From Lepidostoma basale (lineage: Eukaryota; Arthropoda; Insecta; Trichoptera; Lepidostomatidae), in assembly GCA_022606425.2 (NCBI GenBank), contig JAHDVF020000880.1, positions 1,426,001 through 1,490,000 on the forward strand: a stretch of DNA of 64,000 nucleotides, read 5' to 3'. This document shows, one piece after another, positions 53,030-62,550 of the stretch (position 1 is its first letter; the number at the start of each line of letters is the position of its first letter). Both the position numbers and the translations under genes were made by a program. A model generated the notes under the pieces. The model saw nothing but the letters and a program-made list of their open reading frames with translations, had not been told where the DNA came from and did no database searches.

Positions 53030-53277
53030 ATTATTATTTTGTTAATGGCCCTTTACATCATGACAGCATGAGCCAAATCGATGTAAAGGCTATTATAGGT
53101 ATCATAGTGATTCTCGTGACATGCGATAGGTAGCTAATCTATGGCCATTTCATTGTCACGTGAATTCTACACCAGACCAAAGGCAGTGTGACAATCACAT
53201 TGCCCTCGCCGGTAATCGAACCCGGAACCTTGGGGGTGGCAGTCAATGCAATTACCACTCGGCCAAGAAGGTCGTCA
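53030..53277 (-). mobile_element. SINE-T copy 8, full length, variant 3' end
   Basis: The complement reads GACGACCTTCTTGGCCGAGT (A box), GGTTCGATTACC (B box), the standard body, CACGAGAATCACTATGATAC and then a variant 3' part TTACATCGATTTGGCTC ending TTAACAAAATAATAATAAT. Same 3' variant as 54679. Confidence 0.85.
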
Positions 53278-53292
53278 AATTCTCGGTTAAGA

Positions 53293-53520
53293 ACGATGTA
53301 AATAGAGTACGGAGTCGAAGGTAGACCGAGGAAAACATGGCATGATCAAATTAATGTTAAAGGTTGCTCATATAAGAAGTCGATAGAATAGACGTGCTTG
53401 TATGACTCTCTTGAATGAATGTGGAGGAATCTGGAGAGGAATGTCAGGATAGAGTAGTGTGGCGGTCCATTTTCTCTGCCTACCCCTATGGAGAAACGGT
53501 GCGATGGTTTGTTGTTTTTG
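53293..53520 (+). pseudogene. LINE-A2 3' end fragment
   Basis: GAGTACGGAGTCGAAGGTAG, AAACATGGCATGATC, GTGTGGCGGTCCATTTTC and a TTTG-type tail. Confidence 0.85.
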
Positions 53521-53639
53521 GTATGAATAACTTTGTAAATTAAAAATTATAAACTTCTTTATTTAAATACGATAAAGGCTTTTTGAAATAAAATTAATTA
53601 GCAATGTTGTCAAAAGAACCACGAAGGCAGGAGAAATGC

Positions 53640-53765
53640 AAATCAAATCATGTTCAGCAGTTTGATTGTTCTCCCCACTGGCATCACCAGAGGCAGGTTA
53701 GTTCTGCATGTTGGGAGATAAAACAGTCTGTGCTGACGCTGCCGAAGATAACCGCCCGGAAAATA
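53640..53765 (-). repeat. Rep-H fragment
   Basis: Inverted match to 28751-29113 (CAGAGGCAGGTTAGTTCTGC, GAGATAAAACAGTCTGTGCT), with the (ATTTG)-type tail on the left. Confidence 0.65.
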
Positions 53766-53844
53766 AACACGATACCCTCCTAGATGACGGAATTCTCAAA
53801 TAATCCCCTGATAAGTCTGAAGAAATGGTATGTGTGCAATAAGC

Positions 53845-54125
53845 TCATTAACAAACTAACCATCATGCTGTCTTGCCGAAGAGGTGGGTATAAAGAAAGG
53901 AGCGCCAAACTTTTCTCTCCCGACACACTTTTATCTCTTTTTCAAGATTCATACATCTTGTCATTCACGCAGGTCGATTTCTCCGACTCCTTACGTAGCC
54001 AAAATATAATATGTGATTGATTTGATCGTGCCACATTATCCTGGGTCTCTCTTTTTTCTTGATCCGTATACATCGTTAAAATTTACTTTCTTTGCCATTA
54101 TTCCATTATTTCCAAGCCATCTTCC
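53845..54125 (-). pseudogene. LINE-A1 3' end, degraded
   Basis: ACAAACTAACCATCATGCTG, TCATACATCTTGTCATTCACG, ATTGATTTGATCGTGCCAC match LINE-A1 in reverse. Frame destroyed. Confidence 0.8.
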
Positions 54126-54240
54126 ATACCGAGCTTTGTCAGGGTTACAAAAACAAACTGACTTTTGCTTTTGTTACCCTGACAAAGCTCCAATCATTCT
54201 TTTTTTCGATAAAATACAAAAAAGTGCTGTAGAAACAAAA
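54125..54240. repeat. HHR-10 palindrome
   Basis: GAGCTTTGTCAGGGTTAC and GTTACCCTGACAAAGCTC are perfect inverted copies about 15 bp apart. It is the same CCTGA-AGCTCC unit as the array at 10648. Confidence 0.7.
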
Positions 54241-54678
54241 AAAAACATTTTTTTCAATTACTACCTATATAAATCTACAGAGTGAAATTGGTTGGTGCTA
54301 TAGGGAGTTTTTTTTAGATGTTTGGTTTCTATTGAAATACTGGTAACATTGTAACTTCTTAATTTACTGGTAACATTGTTTTATACAGACTGTCAATTTG
54401 ACAGTTAATCGTTGATTTGTAGTCAATGCGTTTTGTCATTTTACCCAGTTGCTCAATAAAGGTGTCGAAAATTGGACTTCACGATCGTATCTCATTCGAG
54501 CTAGCCGTGGTGTTCTATGCCTGAAATCATATTTGAACAATAATGGCATAAAATTATCTATTAAATAAAGCCAATATCATAGGCATTAACATTAATTTAA
54601 TGTGTTTTTTTTTTTCATTTTGAATTTGCATACCTCTAAAAAAACACCCTTATACACATTGTTACATAAAGGGTTATA
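54241..54678. other. spacer
   Basis: Nothing recognised. Confidence 0.3.
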
Positions 54679-54930
54679 TGACGACCTTCGTGGCCGAGTA
54701 GTAAGTGCATTGACTGCCACCTTAAAGGTTCCGGGTTCGATTCCCGGCGAGGGCAGTGTGATTGTCACACTGTCATTGGTGTGGTGTAGAATTCACGTGA
54801 CAATAAAATGGCGATAGATTAGCTACCTATCACATGTCACGAGAATCACTATGATAGCTATAATACCCTTTACATCGATTTAGCTAATGCTGTCATGATG
54901 TAAAGAGCGATTCAACAAAATAATAATAAA
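54679..54930 (+). mobile_element. SINE-T copy 9, best full-length copy
   Basis: tRNA-derived head with A box TGGCCGAGTAGT (54691-54702) and B box GGTTCGATTCC (54734-54744), 32 bp apart, as in RNA polymerase III internal promoters. The body is GTGTGATTGTCACACTGTC, GGTGTAGAATTCACGTGAC, AATAAAATGGCGATAG, CACATGTCACGAGAATC; the variant 3' end is TACATCGATTTAGC then ATAATAATAA. The head resembles a Leu/Ser-type tRNA, but the source tRNA is uncertain. Confidence 0.88.
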
Positions 54931-55194
54931 ACTAATAATAATTGTTATACGAGTATCAAGCTGAGTTTGAAAATTTGTTTTTATTTACTTTTAAAGAATT
55001 TTAAAAAGTTTTTGAGAACTGGAATTAATCAACGAATTTTGATTTATATTTCCAAGGCACATTTTTTTAGATTAGTACAAACCATCGGCGTGCTTTTTCA
55101 TTTCTTGGTGAAAGAAAAGAAAGAGTTATTGTCTAGACAAATACTGTGGTTTACTAAAGATGCTTTCCTCTCGATTGTTACAGATTAACAATAA

Positions 55195-55333
55195 AGTCCA
55201 AAATCAACGGCGATGTTTATTCAGACACTGATGGGCATTAGTATAATAGACGCCGAGGTCGGAGCATTCTAAGGAAAAAATCAATCTATTGATGAGATTG
55301 CTCGAAAGAGGAATTTCTAAGGAGAGCGGCAAG
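55195..55333 (+). other. possible host 5' UTR
   Basis: Non-repetitive sequence with moderate G+C immediately before the candidate ATG. The ATG context is GGCAAGATGG. No promoter motif I would defend. Confidence 0.3.
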
Positions 55334-55379
55334 ATGGCCGCCCGGAACTTCCCGCCGCGGTGGTTGTTTTTCCTGATCG
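55334..55379 (+). CDS. candidate first coding exon of a host gene (signal-peptide-like)
   Basis: ATG at 55334 in good context opens MAARNFPPRWLFFLI followed by G split over a G|GTAAGT donor at 55379/55380. Basic N-terminus plus WLFFLI suggests the start of a signal peptide or signal anchor, and codons are GC-rich (GCC, CGG, CCG) against an AT-rich background. No downstream exon is identifiable in the window (the remaining 8.6 kb is mostly repeats), so the gene, if real, has a long first intron. It could also be a chance frame. Confidence 0.4.
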
Positions 55380-55539
55380 GTAAGTTTTTTCTTCCTCTTT
55401 AACGCCTCATTCAATTGAATGTTTGGATTAAATGTTTTGTAAACTGCGGTGGAACTTTTTGATTAATGGCTTCGATGCTCAGATTATTATCATAACTAAA
55501 TAATAATGAAATAAAACAATACAATTTTTGTTTCTTGGA

Positions 55540-55735
55540 CAATGATGTCAAACTCCATATTAAATAATTAAATTCTTTAATATGGAGTTACGTAAATTTT
55601 CTTGAAGTTTTATTCTATTTTATGGGAAAGAAATGTTACGCCCTTCTAAGGCATTATCAAATGCCGAAAGACACATAAAATATAATGAAGCTTCTAGAAA
55701 ACTGACGTTCTCATTCGTATTAATTAAATAAAACA
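55540..55735. repeat. Rep-M copy
   Basis: TTTCTTGGACAATGATGTC, AATGTTACGCCCTTCTAAGG, then inverted AAGCTTCTAGAAAACTGACG, CATTCGTATTAATTAAAT. Confidence 0.7.
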
Positions 55736-55744
55736 ATGTTTTTA

Positions 55745-56100
55745 ATAATACTTCCACTTTTATCTTAATTTTGATAGCGACTGGTTTCGTTAGTTAGCAT
55801 CGACACCCTGGTCTAACCAGATTGTCATAATACTAAATAAATAATAATTAAATAAACAATGTTTTTTATGACTACTTCCTTTTTTCTTTATTTTGACAGT
55901 GACCGGTTTCCCCAATCTGACTGGCATCGACAGACTTATCTGACCTGGTTTGACCAGTTTGTCAATGCGAGCCAGACTGGCGAAACCAGTTGCTGTCAAA
56001 AAATACAAATTGGAAGTGGTTATTTGAAACATCGTTTAATTTAATTAATATTTTTCCATCTAGGGATTTTAGTGAATTCATTTGATGATCAAACTAACAA
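55745..56100. mobile_element. HHR-3 elements, one arm plus an inverted pair
   Basis: Minus arms at 55774-55808 and 55896-55934 and a plus arm at 55957-55996. The second minus arm has core CTGTCGA and palindrome CCGG but lost helix II (GATTGGG). The plus arm has TTGTCAA, helix II GCCAG/CTGGC (imperfect), GAAAC and CCAGT. Confidence 0.6.
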
Positions 56101-56364
56101 TTAGTATCTGCTAATACATATTTCGATTTCAATTTTCTAATAGATTTTAAAAATATATATTTTTACATTAATGATAATTCAAAAATGTTCAAAACTTAAG
56201 AATATGTTGTTTTATTAAAGCACTAATCGACATGTTTTTTTTATATGATTTAGTGTTTAATTAAAGAGCCTTCGATTCTCCCATTTGGTAGGTTATTAAA
56301 CAATATAGTGTGACGTTAAAAACAAAAATTATGTTATTCTACCAAAACTACGATTTAAAAAATA
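56101..56364. other. AT-rich spacer
   Basis: Nothing recognised. Confidence 0.3.
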
Positions 56365-56375
56365 TTCATATTTCA

Positions 56376-58669
56376 GACAAAGATAAACCTGTTCCGAGGT
56401 TGGCGCACCAAGAAGAACAAAACAGTGACCGCCCCGTCTAGAGTTAAAATAGAAAAACTCCAAATCGATGACGTAAAAGAGAGTTATATGACGAAAGTGA
56501 ATGAGAGGCTGAGTGGTCGAGAATCTGAATTTATAAGTATAGACGAGATCTGGAACAAATTGAAAGAAAGTCTATGTGAAACAGCGAAAGAGGTATGTGG
56601 TACATGTGTGCAAGGAAGAAGGAATGGAGATGCTTGGTGGGATGACTGTGTAAAAATTCTGGTCAAAGAAAAGAAGGATGCATGGTTAAATATGATATCT
56701 GTGGATAAAAGAGATTGCGAGAAATATAAAAGAGCAAAAGAAGCGTACAAAGTTTGTAAGATGAATGTCAAGTTGAAAGTGAGAGAGAAAAAGGATAAAC
56801 TAAAGGAGGAAGACGGTCTCAAGATGACGAGTCACTTTCAGAGCAACATAAAAATGTTCTGGAAGGAAGTCAAAAAGGCCCGGAATCCTCCCGTAAATGG
56901 TTGTGCGAAAGCAATTTTGAGTTGTGAGGGAAGAATGATTACTGATTTTGACAGTATACAAGGAAGATGGATGGAATACTTTAAAGATGTATATGGCAGT
57001 GAAATGACTGAGAGTTCAATGAGAAGGAGCGTTACAAATGTGAGTTGTACGAATAGCGAAAGAGATATGACAGAAATAAGTTTGAACGAAATAGTAAAAT
57101 CTGTAAGCTGTATGAAAGGTGGAAAAGCTGTTGGTTATGATTGTGTCGCTTTGGAGTTTATTAAAAACGGTGGGCCGGTTGTTGCAGCGTGGTTATACAG
57201 ACTCTTTAACCAGTGTTTAGAGGAAGGATATACGCCGCTTGACTGGAGGAGGGCTGTTATCATGCCTCTATATAAGGGAAAGGGGTCTCGTATGGACTGC
57301 GGAAATCACCGGGCAATAAGTCTGTTAAGCGCCGTTGGTAAACTCTACGGCCGAATTTTAATAGAAAGAGTAAAAAAGACGACGACTGAAAGAGTATGGG
57401 ATGTTCAAGGCGCTTTTATGACCGGAAGAGGATGTATGGATCAGATTTTTGCACTTCGAACGCTTGCGGAGAAGTTTATGGCCAAAAACCGTAAGCTTTT
57501 CTGTGCGTTTGTCGATTTGCAAAAAGCCTATGATCGAGTGAACAGAGATAAACTGTGGTCAATCTTGTCCGAATACGGAGTGAGCACAAAACTGATACGG
57601 GCGGTTGCTTCTCTCTACGAAGGGAGCACTGCCAGTGTTAGGGTAAATGGAGACATCACGCCTTGGTTTGATATCACGAAGGGTGTTAAGCAGGGCTGCG
57701 TGATGTCTCCATGGTTGTTCAATCTGTATATGGACAAGTGTATGAAAGAACTTAAAGGTATAAATGCTGGTGCTAAGATGAGTGATTTATCTGTAAACTG
57801 TCTGCTTTACGCGGACGATGCCGTTCTCGTTGCGGATAGTGCGGACGAATTACAAATCTTGGTGTCGACAATGAATGAGGTATGCAAGTCAAATGATTTA
57901 ATGATGAATGTCGGAAAGTCAAAGGTGATGGTTTTCGAAAGGGAAGAGCAAATGACAGTTTGTAATATAAGTGTGAACGAAGAGAACTTGGAACAGGTGA
58001 GGGAATTTGTGTATTTAGGTAGTATGTTCACAGCAGATGCCCGAACGGATAGTGACGTCGAAAGAAGGGTTGGTGCGGGTAACAAAGTGAATGGAGCTTT
58101 AAAAATAGTTATTGGAAACAAGAATTTATCAATGAAAGCGAAAACGGCCGTTCACAATGGAGTTCTGGTCCCAACCTTAATGTATGGAAGCGAAGCATGG
58201 AACTGGCAAAAGAAGGATGAGAGTAGAATAAATGCGGTAGAGATGAGGTCCCTAAAACGTATGTGTGGTAGAACGATATACGACAGAATCTCAAATGCTG
58301 ATATAAGAAAGGAATGTAGAGCGGAAGAAGGTATTATGAACAAAATTATGAAAGGATCGCTGCGTTGGTTCGGACATATGGAACGCATGGATGGAGAAAG
58401 AATGGTTAAGAAAGTATACGTTAATGATGTAAATGGGGTACGAAGTCGAGGCAGACCGAGAAAAACATGGCATGACCAAATTAATCAAATTTTAAAGGTT
58501 GGTCATGTTAGAAGTCGGAGGAATCGACGTGCGTGTATGACTCGTTGTATGAATGTGGAGGAAGCTAGAGAGGTTTGCCACGATAGAGTAGTGTGGCGGT
58601 CCATTCTCTCTGCCTACCCTTGCGGGGAAACGGCGTGATGGTTTTGTTTGTTTGTTTGTTGTTGTTTGT
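56376..58669 (+). mobile_element. LINE-A2, best copy, with 11-bp target duplication and GTTT tail
   Basis: TTCATATTTCA at 56365-56375 and 58670-58680 brackets 2294 bp. The copy is 5'-truncated just after the endonuclease domain (which is absent), keeps the whole reverse transcriptase region, and ends six bases after the stop codon in (GTTT)n with GTT interruptions. The exact duplication and open frame make it the youngest visible LINE-A insertion. Confidence 0.93.
56377..58638 (+). CDS. LINE-A2 reverse transcriptase ORF (5'-truncated, otherwise open)
   Basis: The frame is open from the element's first codon to TGA at 58636; no ATG start is preserved. Order: a basic lysine-rich linker (GWRTKKNKTV, KMNVKLKVREKKDKLKEE), then the RT domain: GKAVGYDCVALEFIKNGG, WRRAVIMPLYKGKGSR, NHRAISLLSAVGKLYGRIL, QGAFMTGRGCMDQ, FVDLQKAYDRVNRDKLW (catalytic Asp at 57514), GVKQGCVMSPWLFNLYMD (57682), LLYADDAVLVAD (catalytic Asp pair at 57814-57819) and MMNVGKSKVMVF. 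The C-terminal thumb and tail include EFVYLGSMF, YGSEAWNWQKKDESRINAVE, SLRWFGHMERMDGERM and RGRPRKTWHDQINQ, ending SAYPCGETA. All RT catalytic residues are present. The architecture fits an RTE-like clade, exact clade uncertain. It is not independently mobile because the endonuclease is missing. Confidence 0.93.
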   Translation, partial: TKINLFRGWRTKKNKTVTAPSRVKIEKLQIDDVKESYMTKVNERLSGRESEFISIDEIWNKLKESLCETAKEVCGTCVQGRRNGDAWWDDCVKILVKEKKDAWLNMISVDKRDCEKYKRAKEAYKVCKMNVKLKVREKKDKLKEEDGLKMTSHFQSNIKMFWKEVKKARNPPVNGCAKAILSCEGRMITDFDSIQGRWMEYFKDVYGSEMTESSMRRSVTNVSCTNSERDMTEISLNEIVKSVSCMKGGKAVGYDCVALEFIKNGGPVVAAWLYRLFNQCLEEGYTPLDWRRAVIMPLYKGKGSRMDCGNHRAISLLSAVGKLYGRILIERVKKTTTERVWDVQGAFMTGRGCMDQIFALRTLAEKFMAKNRKLFCAFVDLQKAYDRVNRDKLWSILSEYGVSTKLIRAVASLYEGSTASVRVNGDITPWFDITKGVKQGCVMSPWLFNLYMDKCMKELKGINAGAKMSDLSVNCLLYADDAVLVADSADELQILVSTMNEVCKSNDLMMNVGKSKVMVFEREEQMTVCNISVNEENLEQVREFVYLGSMFTADARTDSDVERRVGAGNKVNGALKIVIGNKNLSMKAKTAVHNGVLVPTLMYGSEAWNWQKKDESRINAVEMRSLKRMCGRTIYDRISNADIRKECRAEEGIMNKIMKGSLRWFGHMERMDGERMVKKVYVNDVNGVRSRGRPRKTWHDQINQILKVGHVRSRRNRRACMTRCMNVEEAREVCHDRVVWRSILSAYPCGETA

Positions 58670-58689
58670 TTCATATTTCAATTTTAGAT

Positions 58690-58800
58690 AAACTTAAGAC
58701 GTTATCACTGTGGAATTCCATAATAACTGTTTAATCCACTTTTAAGTTTATTTTTCTCGACATGTTTCGAAGGCTTACACCTTAATTATCGGGAGAACGA
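58690..58800 (-). repeat. hammerhead-like arm, decayed
   Basis: The complement of 58757-58797 reads CCGATAATTAAGG, helix II AAGG/CCTT around TGTAAG, CGAAACATGTCGAG. The CTGANGA core is not intact. The flank ATCACTGTGGAATTCC at 58706 recurs near 41488 and 23965. Confidence 0.45.
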
Positions 58801-58844
58801 TATAAACTAGTTAACGATATGTATATACATTAACATCAAAACAG

Positions 58845-58925
58845 TAAAAACGTATTTCGTGTCACAAGTAACAACATAGGTATTATAAAGTACGGCAATA
58901 ATCAAATTGATAAAAACAATTCACT
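58845..58925 (-). repeat. SINE-N 5' fragment
   Basis: Inverted match to 1710-1800 (AAAACAGTAAAAACGTATTTCG, TACGGCAATAATCAAATTG). Confidence 0.6.
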
Positions 58926-59695
58926 TATACGCGAAATATCCCCAATTCTTTATTTATTACTAGTGTATTTCTATAAAATGTGCAGAATACATGTAATTCA
59001 TTAGTAAAGGCGTTTATTTCCGTGTCAGTTATGTGGGTAATGTACTACGTCTGCTACTATTAACACCGAGTTCGTGTCAGAAAATTTGTAATGAGAACAT
59101 AATATGCGAAAAATATAAACTAAAACACTAAAAACACATTAAACCAGCATATTATGGGTTAAGTTTTAAACTTAAATAGATTGCTTCTCATTACTAGACG
59201 GCGTTATACTGAATTCACAGACGAAGCTTCTCTATGGAAAAATATATCTTTCGCACCGATATTAGTGAACCTAAAACATTTTCTTCTTCAGATGTAATAT
59301 TGTAGGCTGAAAGTGCTGAGTTGAAAACTTTTATGTTTCAGCCTTTTTGTAACTAGGTGTCTAATATGTTCGACGCCTAAAAAATTTTCCTTTTGGCAAT
59401 TAAAACTTAATAAAAATGCTAAACTTTTAATCGTAATGCGTAATAAAATTTCAAATTCATGACATATTATATTACGGTGATTTTTTAAAATTAAATATAT
59501 TCTTTGTCATTATTTCAAAACGTTTTTATTTAATTATAAACAAGCACTTAAAATAACATTAAAAAATTGTTTAAGCACATTTTACGCAGAGGCTTCATAG
59601 TACTCGCAAGCAAAATATATTATATTTGTATACATATACAGAAATTTCATATTTTGATTCAAACGTATAAATATGTATTTTATTTTCTGGTTTTT
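58926..59695. other. AT-rich spacer, nothing recognised
   Basis: 58990-59340 is somewhat mixed in composition and may be unique. No gene recognised. Confidence 0.35.
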
Positions 59696-60090
59696 CCGAT
59701 ACCGTGTCAGGTCCCCCCAACGTAGGCGATCACTGCAGTAAAGGTATCTCTGTCCTGCGCCACTTGGAACAGGTTCTGAACTCTGGTCATCCTGTCCATT
59801 ATTTTATATTCCGCAGCCAGGACAACTGCCTTCTACCAACTCCCCGACGTCTCTCTATTTTACCCATTAATAACAGTAGAAGGAGGTGGTATTTTTCTCC
59901 CCTAAGAACATGACCCAAAAATGAGACCTTTCTAATTTTCACACTCACAACTCTCATTGGATCTGGCTCTCTGTAGTACGTCTGTATTACTGACCCTATC
60001 GGTCCACGGTATACGGAGCATTATGCGGTATATCCAAATCTCAAACGCCTTCAACCGGTTCATTACATTCACTTTTAGAGTCCATAATAC
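59696..60090 (-). pseudogene. LINE-B 3' end
   Basis: WTLKVNVMNRLKAFEIWIYR, IMLRIPWTDRVSNTDVLQRA, then frame-shifted LIFGSCS and ...VIAYVGGT. Very close to 42584-42991 in sequence. Confidence 0.85.
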
Positions 60091-60204
60091 AATACATATA
60101 AAGTATTCTCGTCGCAAAAACTATATTTCTATCAAACAAAGAAACTTATTTGAATGGTTTATATTCCTAAAAAAAACATTTTTTTATTTACGCACGTAAA
60201 ATAA

Positions 60205-60330
60205 ATCTTCTCCTTTTTCTTTTTATTGTGACATGTCAGGTCTCCTTGATGTTAGGAATTACTTCTGAGAATTATTATCTGTCTTGCGCCACCCGGAACA
60301 ACTCCTCCACGCTCCGATTCAACTCAAATC
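60205..60330 (-). pseudogene. LINE-B 3' terminal fragment
   Basis: ACATGTCAGGTCTCCTTGATG, TCTGTCTTGCGCCACCCGG, CAACTCCTCCACGCTCCG: the reverse of the AQDR...VEELF end. Confidence 0.65.
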
Positions 60331-60792
60331 TTCAAAATTGATTCCGCAATTATAATCTTAACTCAGCATAGTTGTCAATATGATACATGCATACCTATTA
60401 ATACATACATACATTGATGTTAATACTCAGGTATATTGTAGACTTATCCATGCTCTTAGTAGAACAATGCGGAGTCTGCCGCCATGCTGCTAGCACACTA
60501 TCTCTGCGTTTCGGAGATTATATCGCCCTCACAATCAGTAACCATTCTAGGATACTGACTGACAGTTGACAGACGGGTGTCGCCTCGTATTCCGGAGATT
60601 ATGGCTAAATATAGACAGGAAGTAAAGGGTGAGAGTGGTTAATGCATCGTTAAGGAATTAATACAAAAGAAAGAATTCCATCACAAATAAATACACGTGT
60701 TTTAAATAGGTAATTCTAAAACATTCAAATATTATTTTGCAACAAAAAAATCATAATATTGAATATAGAAGAACACTTACGAATTACATTAT
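60331..60792. other. spacer, possibly unique
   Basis: 60470-60640 is GC-richer (CTGCCGCCATGCTGCTAGC, GGTGTCGCCTCGTATTCC) with a ~12-bp TCGGAGATTAT word twice (60514, 60592). No gene recognised. Confidence 0.35.
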
Positions 60793-61485
60793 ACTAACTA
60801 ACTAACTAACTAACTAACCATCACGCCGTTTCCCCGAAAATATAGGCAGAAAGAATCGACTGTCACACTTTTACTGATGCGGAACTCCATCCTTTTCTTT
60901 TCGCCCCGCGGGAGACGCGGTTTGATGGGTTACGAACCTCATCGCCACCAATAGGCATCTCCCGCGCACAATTCGATCGTCCAACACTCACAAAATAAAT
61001 CTAAAACAAATAATATAAAATACAATGATATAAAATAAAATAACAAAATAAAAATAATTTAACACAAAATGTTCTTTTTAGATGGTGCATATATTGACTA
61101 TTTAATTTATGGTCCACGAATCCACCGTTTTTTTTAATTTGGCACATAATGTAAATAACCCATAATGTTTTTTTTCGATGTTGCACATGTTGACATGGAC
61201 GTTCCGGACTTTTGTGTTTATTTAATTTATGTTACACGTATCCACCGTTTTTTAAATTAGCTATAATTAGGCAATTAACCAGCAAGGACTTAAAAATGAT
61301 ATTGAAGAAATTATTCAAATTGTCATTGGAACAAACGAAAAATTTATTTTTACACCTGTCAAAATTCTTTATAAAAACGATAAAACTAATATAATTTTAA
61401 CAGTCACAACAGTACAAACGTATTACGTGTCACAATTAACTATTATAAAGTGTGGCAATAATTAAATTGACCAAAAACACTAAAA
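60793..61485 (-). mobile_element. SINE-N copy 4, longest, with internal duplication
   Basis: (TAAC)n, GCCGTTTCCCCGAAAATATAG, CGCCCCGCGGGAGACGCGG, CAATTCGATCGTCCAACAC, then the AT-rich 5' half. The block ACGTATCCACCGTTTTTT/ATTTAATTTATG occurs twice (about 61110-61135 and 61220-61255), so the copy carries a ~120-bp partial duplication or a nested second copy. Confidence 0.8.
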
Positions 61486-61589
61486 ATACTAAATACAATA
61501 TACACAGATAATTAAAAAAAATAAAACATTTAAAAAAGATGTTATTAAATTAACACTTTTTTGCAATTTTGAGATAAGGTTTGATTAAG

Positions 61590-61760
61590 ATCAATTTTGG
61601 GCGGAAGATGCCTATTGGTGGCGATGAGGTTCGCAACCCATCACACCGCGTCTCCCGTGGGGGCGAAAAAAGAAGGATGGAGTGCCGCAGCGGTGAAAGT
61701 TTGTTATTCTTTCTGCCTAACCATTCGGGGAGACGGCGTAATGTTTAGTCAGTTAAAGAT
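61590..61760 (+). mobile_element. SINE-N copy 5, 3' part
   Basis: GGGCGGAAGATGCCTATTGG, GGCGATGAGGTTCGCAACC, GAGTGCCGCAGCGGTGAAAG and GGGGAGACGGCGTAATG. Opposite orientation to copy 4, 105 bp away. Confidence 0.8.
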
Positions 61761-61877
61761 TAAGTTGGAAGGTATTAAAAAGATGGGAAAAATAAACTCG
61801 AAAGGAAAAAAATTTGCGTTTCAATTCTTAAAAGAATCGTTATTATGAAATTCCACAAGTAAATTTTTAATATATTA

Positions 61878-62300
61878 CTCGTGTCTCTTGCCAGTGACGA
61901 CACATGGCCTGGAAAATATGTCCCTCACTACCAGAGACTTACAAAGAATTAAGTGTGTTCAGCGAACAATGGAAAGACACATGTTGGGCGTTGTCTCCGT
62001 GACATGGTAATGAGGATATAAGACGTCGAACAAAGGTTACTGATAACGCAGAAAGAACAGCAAAGCTAAAATTGCAGTGGGCGGGGCATACAGCGAGACA
62101 GGATGAACTCAGGTGGTTAGCTAAAATCCTAAAGTGGAGGCCTTGGAAAAAATAGAAGAGACGTAGAATGACCACAATAAAAGGTCTAAGGTATCCAATT
62201 TGTGGGTCGTAGGTGCCAACAGATAGCTCAAAATAGATTTTTTTTAAAGAGTTTAGAAAAGATCTAAATCCAGCAATGGAGTAGATTGACTGAAAAGAAG
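61878..62300 (+). pseudogene. LINE-I 3' end, degraded
   Basis: LPVTTHGLENMSLTTRDLQR, IKCVQRTMERHMLGVVSV, EDIRRRTKVTDNAERTAKLK, LQWAGHTARQDELRW, LAKILKWRP, then broken frames and an A/G tail at 62300. Confidence 0.8.
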
Positions 62301-62329
62301 AAGAAAGATAAATATTTTAACTGTTAATG

Positions 62330-62550
62330 AGTAAACTTTGTTTTTTCACAATTGTATTTTATTTTACGGGACAGCTGTTTTATCAACCAATGTTGACATC
62401 ATCAGGTGTTACAATAATATATCAAATGTCAAATTTTCGCGATTTTTCGAATATTTATGTAAAGTAATACAAAAAACAAAGTTTATTCATTAACAGTATA
62501 AAATGTTAAGGTATCATAGTGTTTCGGCCAAAACAATGGACTATTCGATA
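62330..62550 (-). repeat. HHR-1 inverted-pair remnant
   Basis: Minus module 62366-62411: canonical core CTGATGA, helix II GTCAAC/GTTGAT around ATTG, but AAAAC for GAAAC, palindrome CAGCTG. The forward terminal block GGTATCATAGTGTTTCGGCC at 62508-62528 marks the lost forward arm. Confidence 0.6.
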
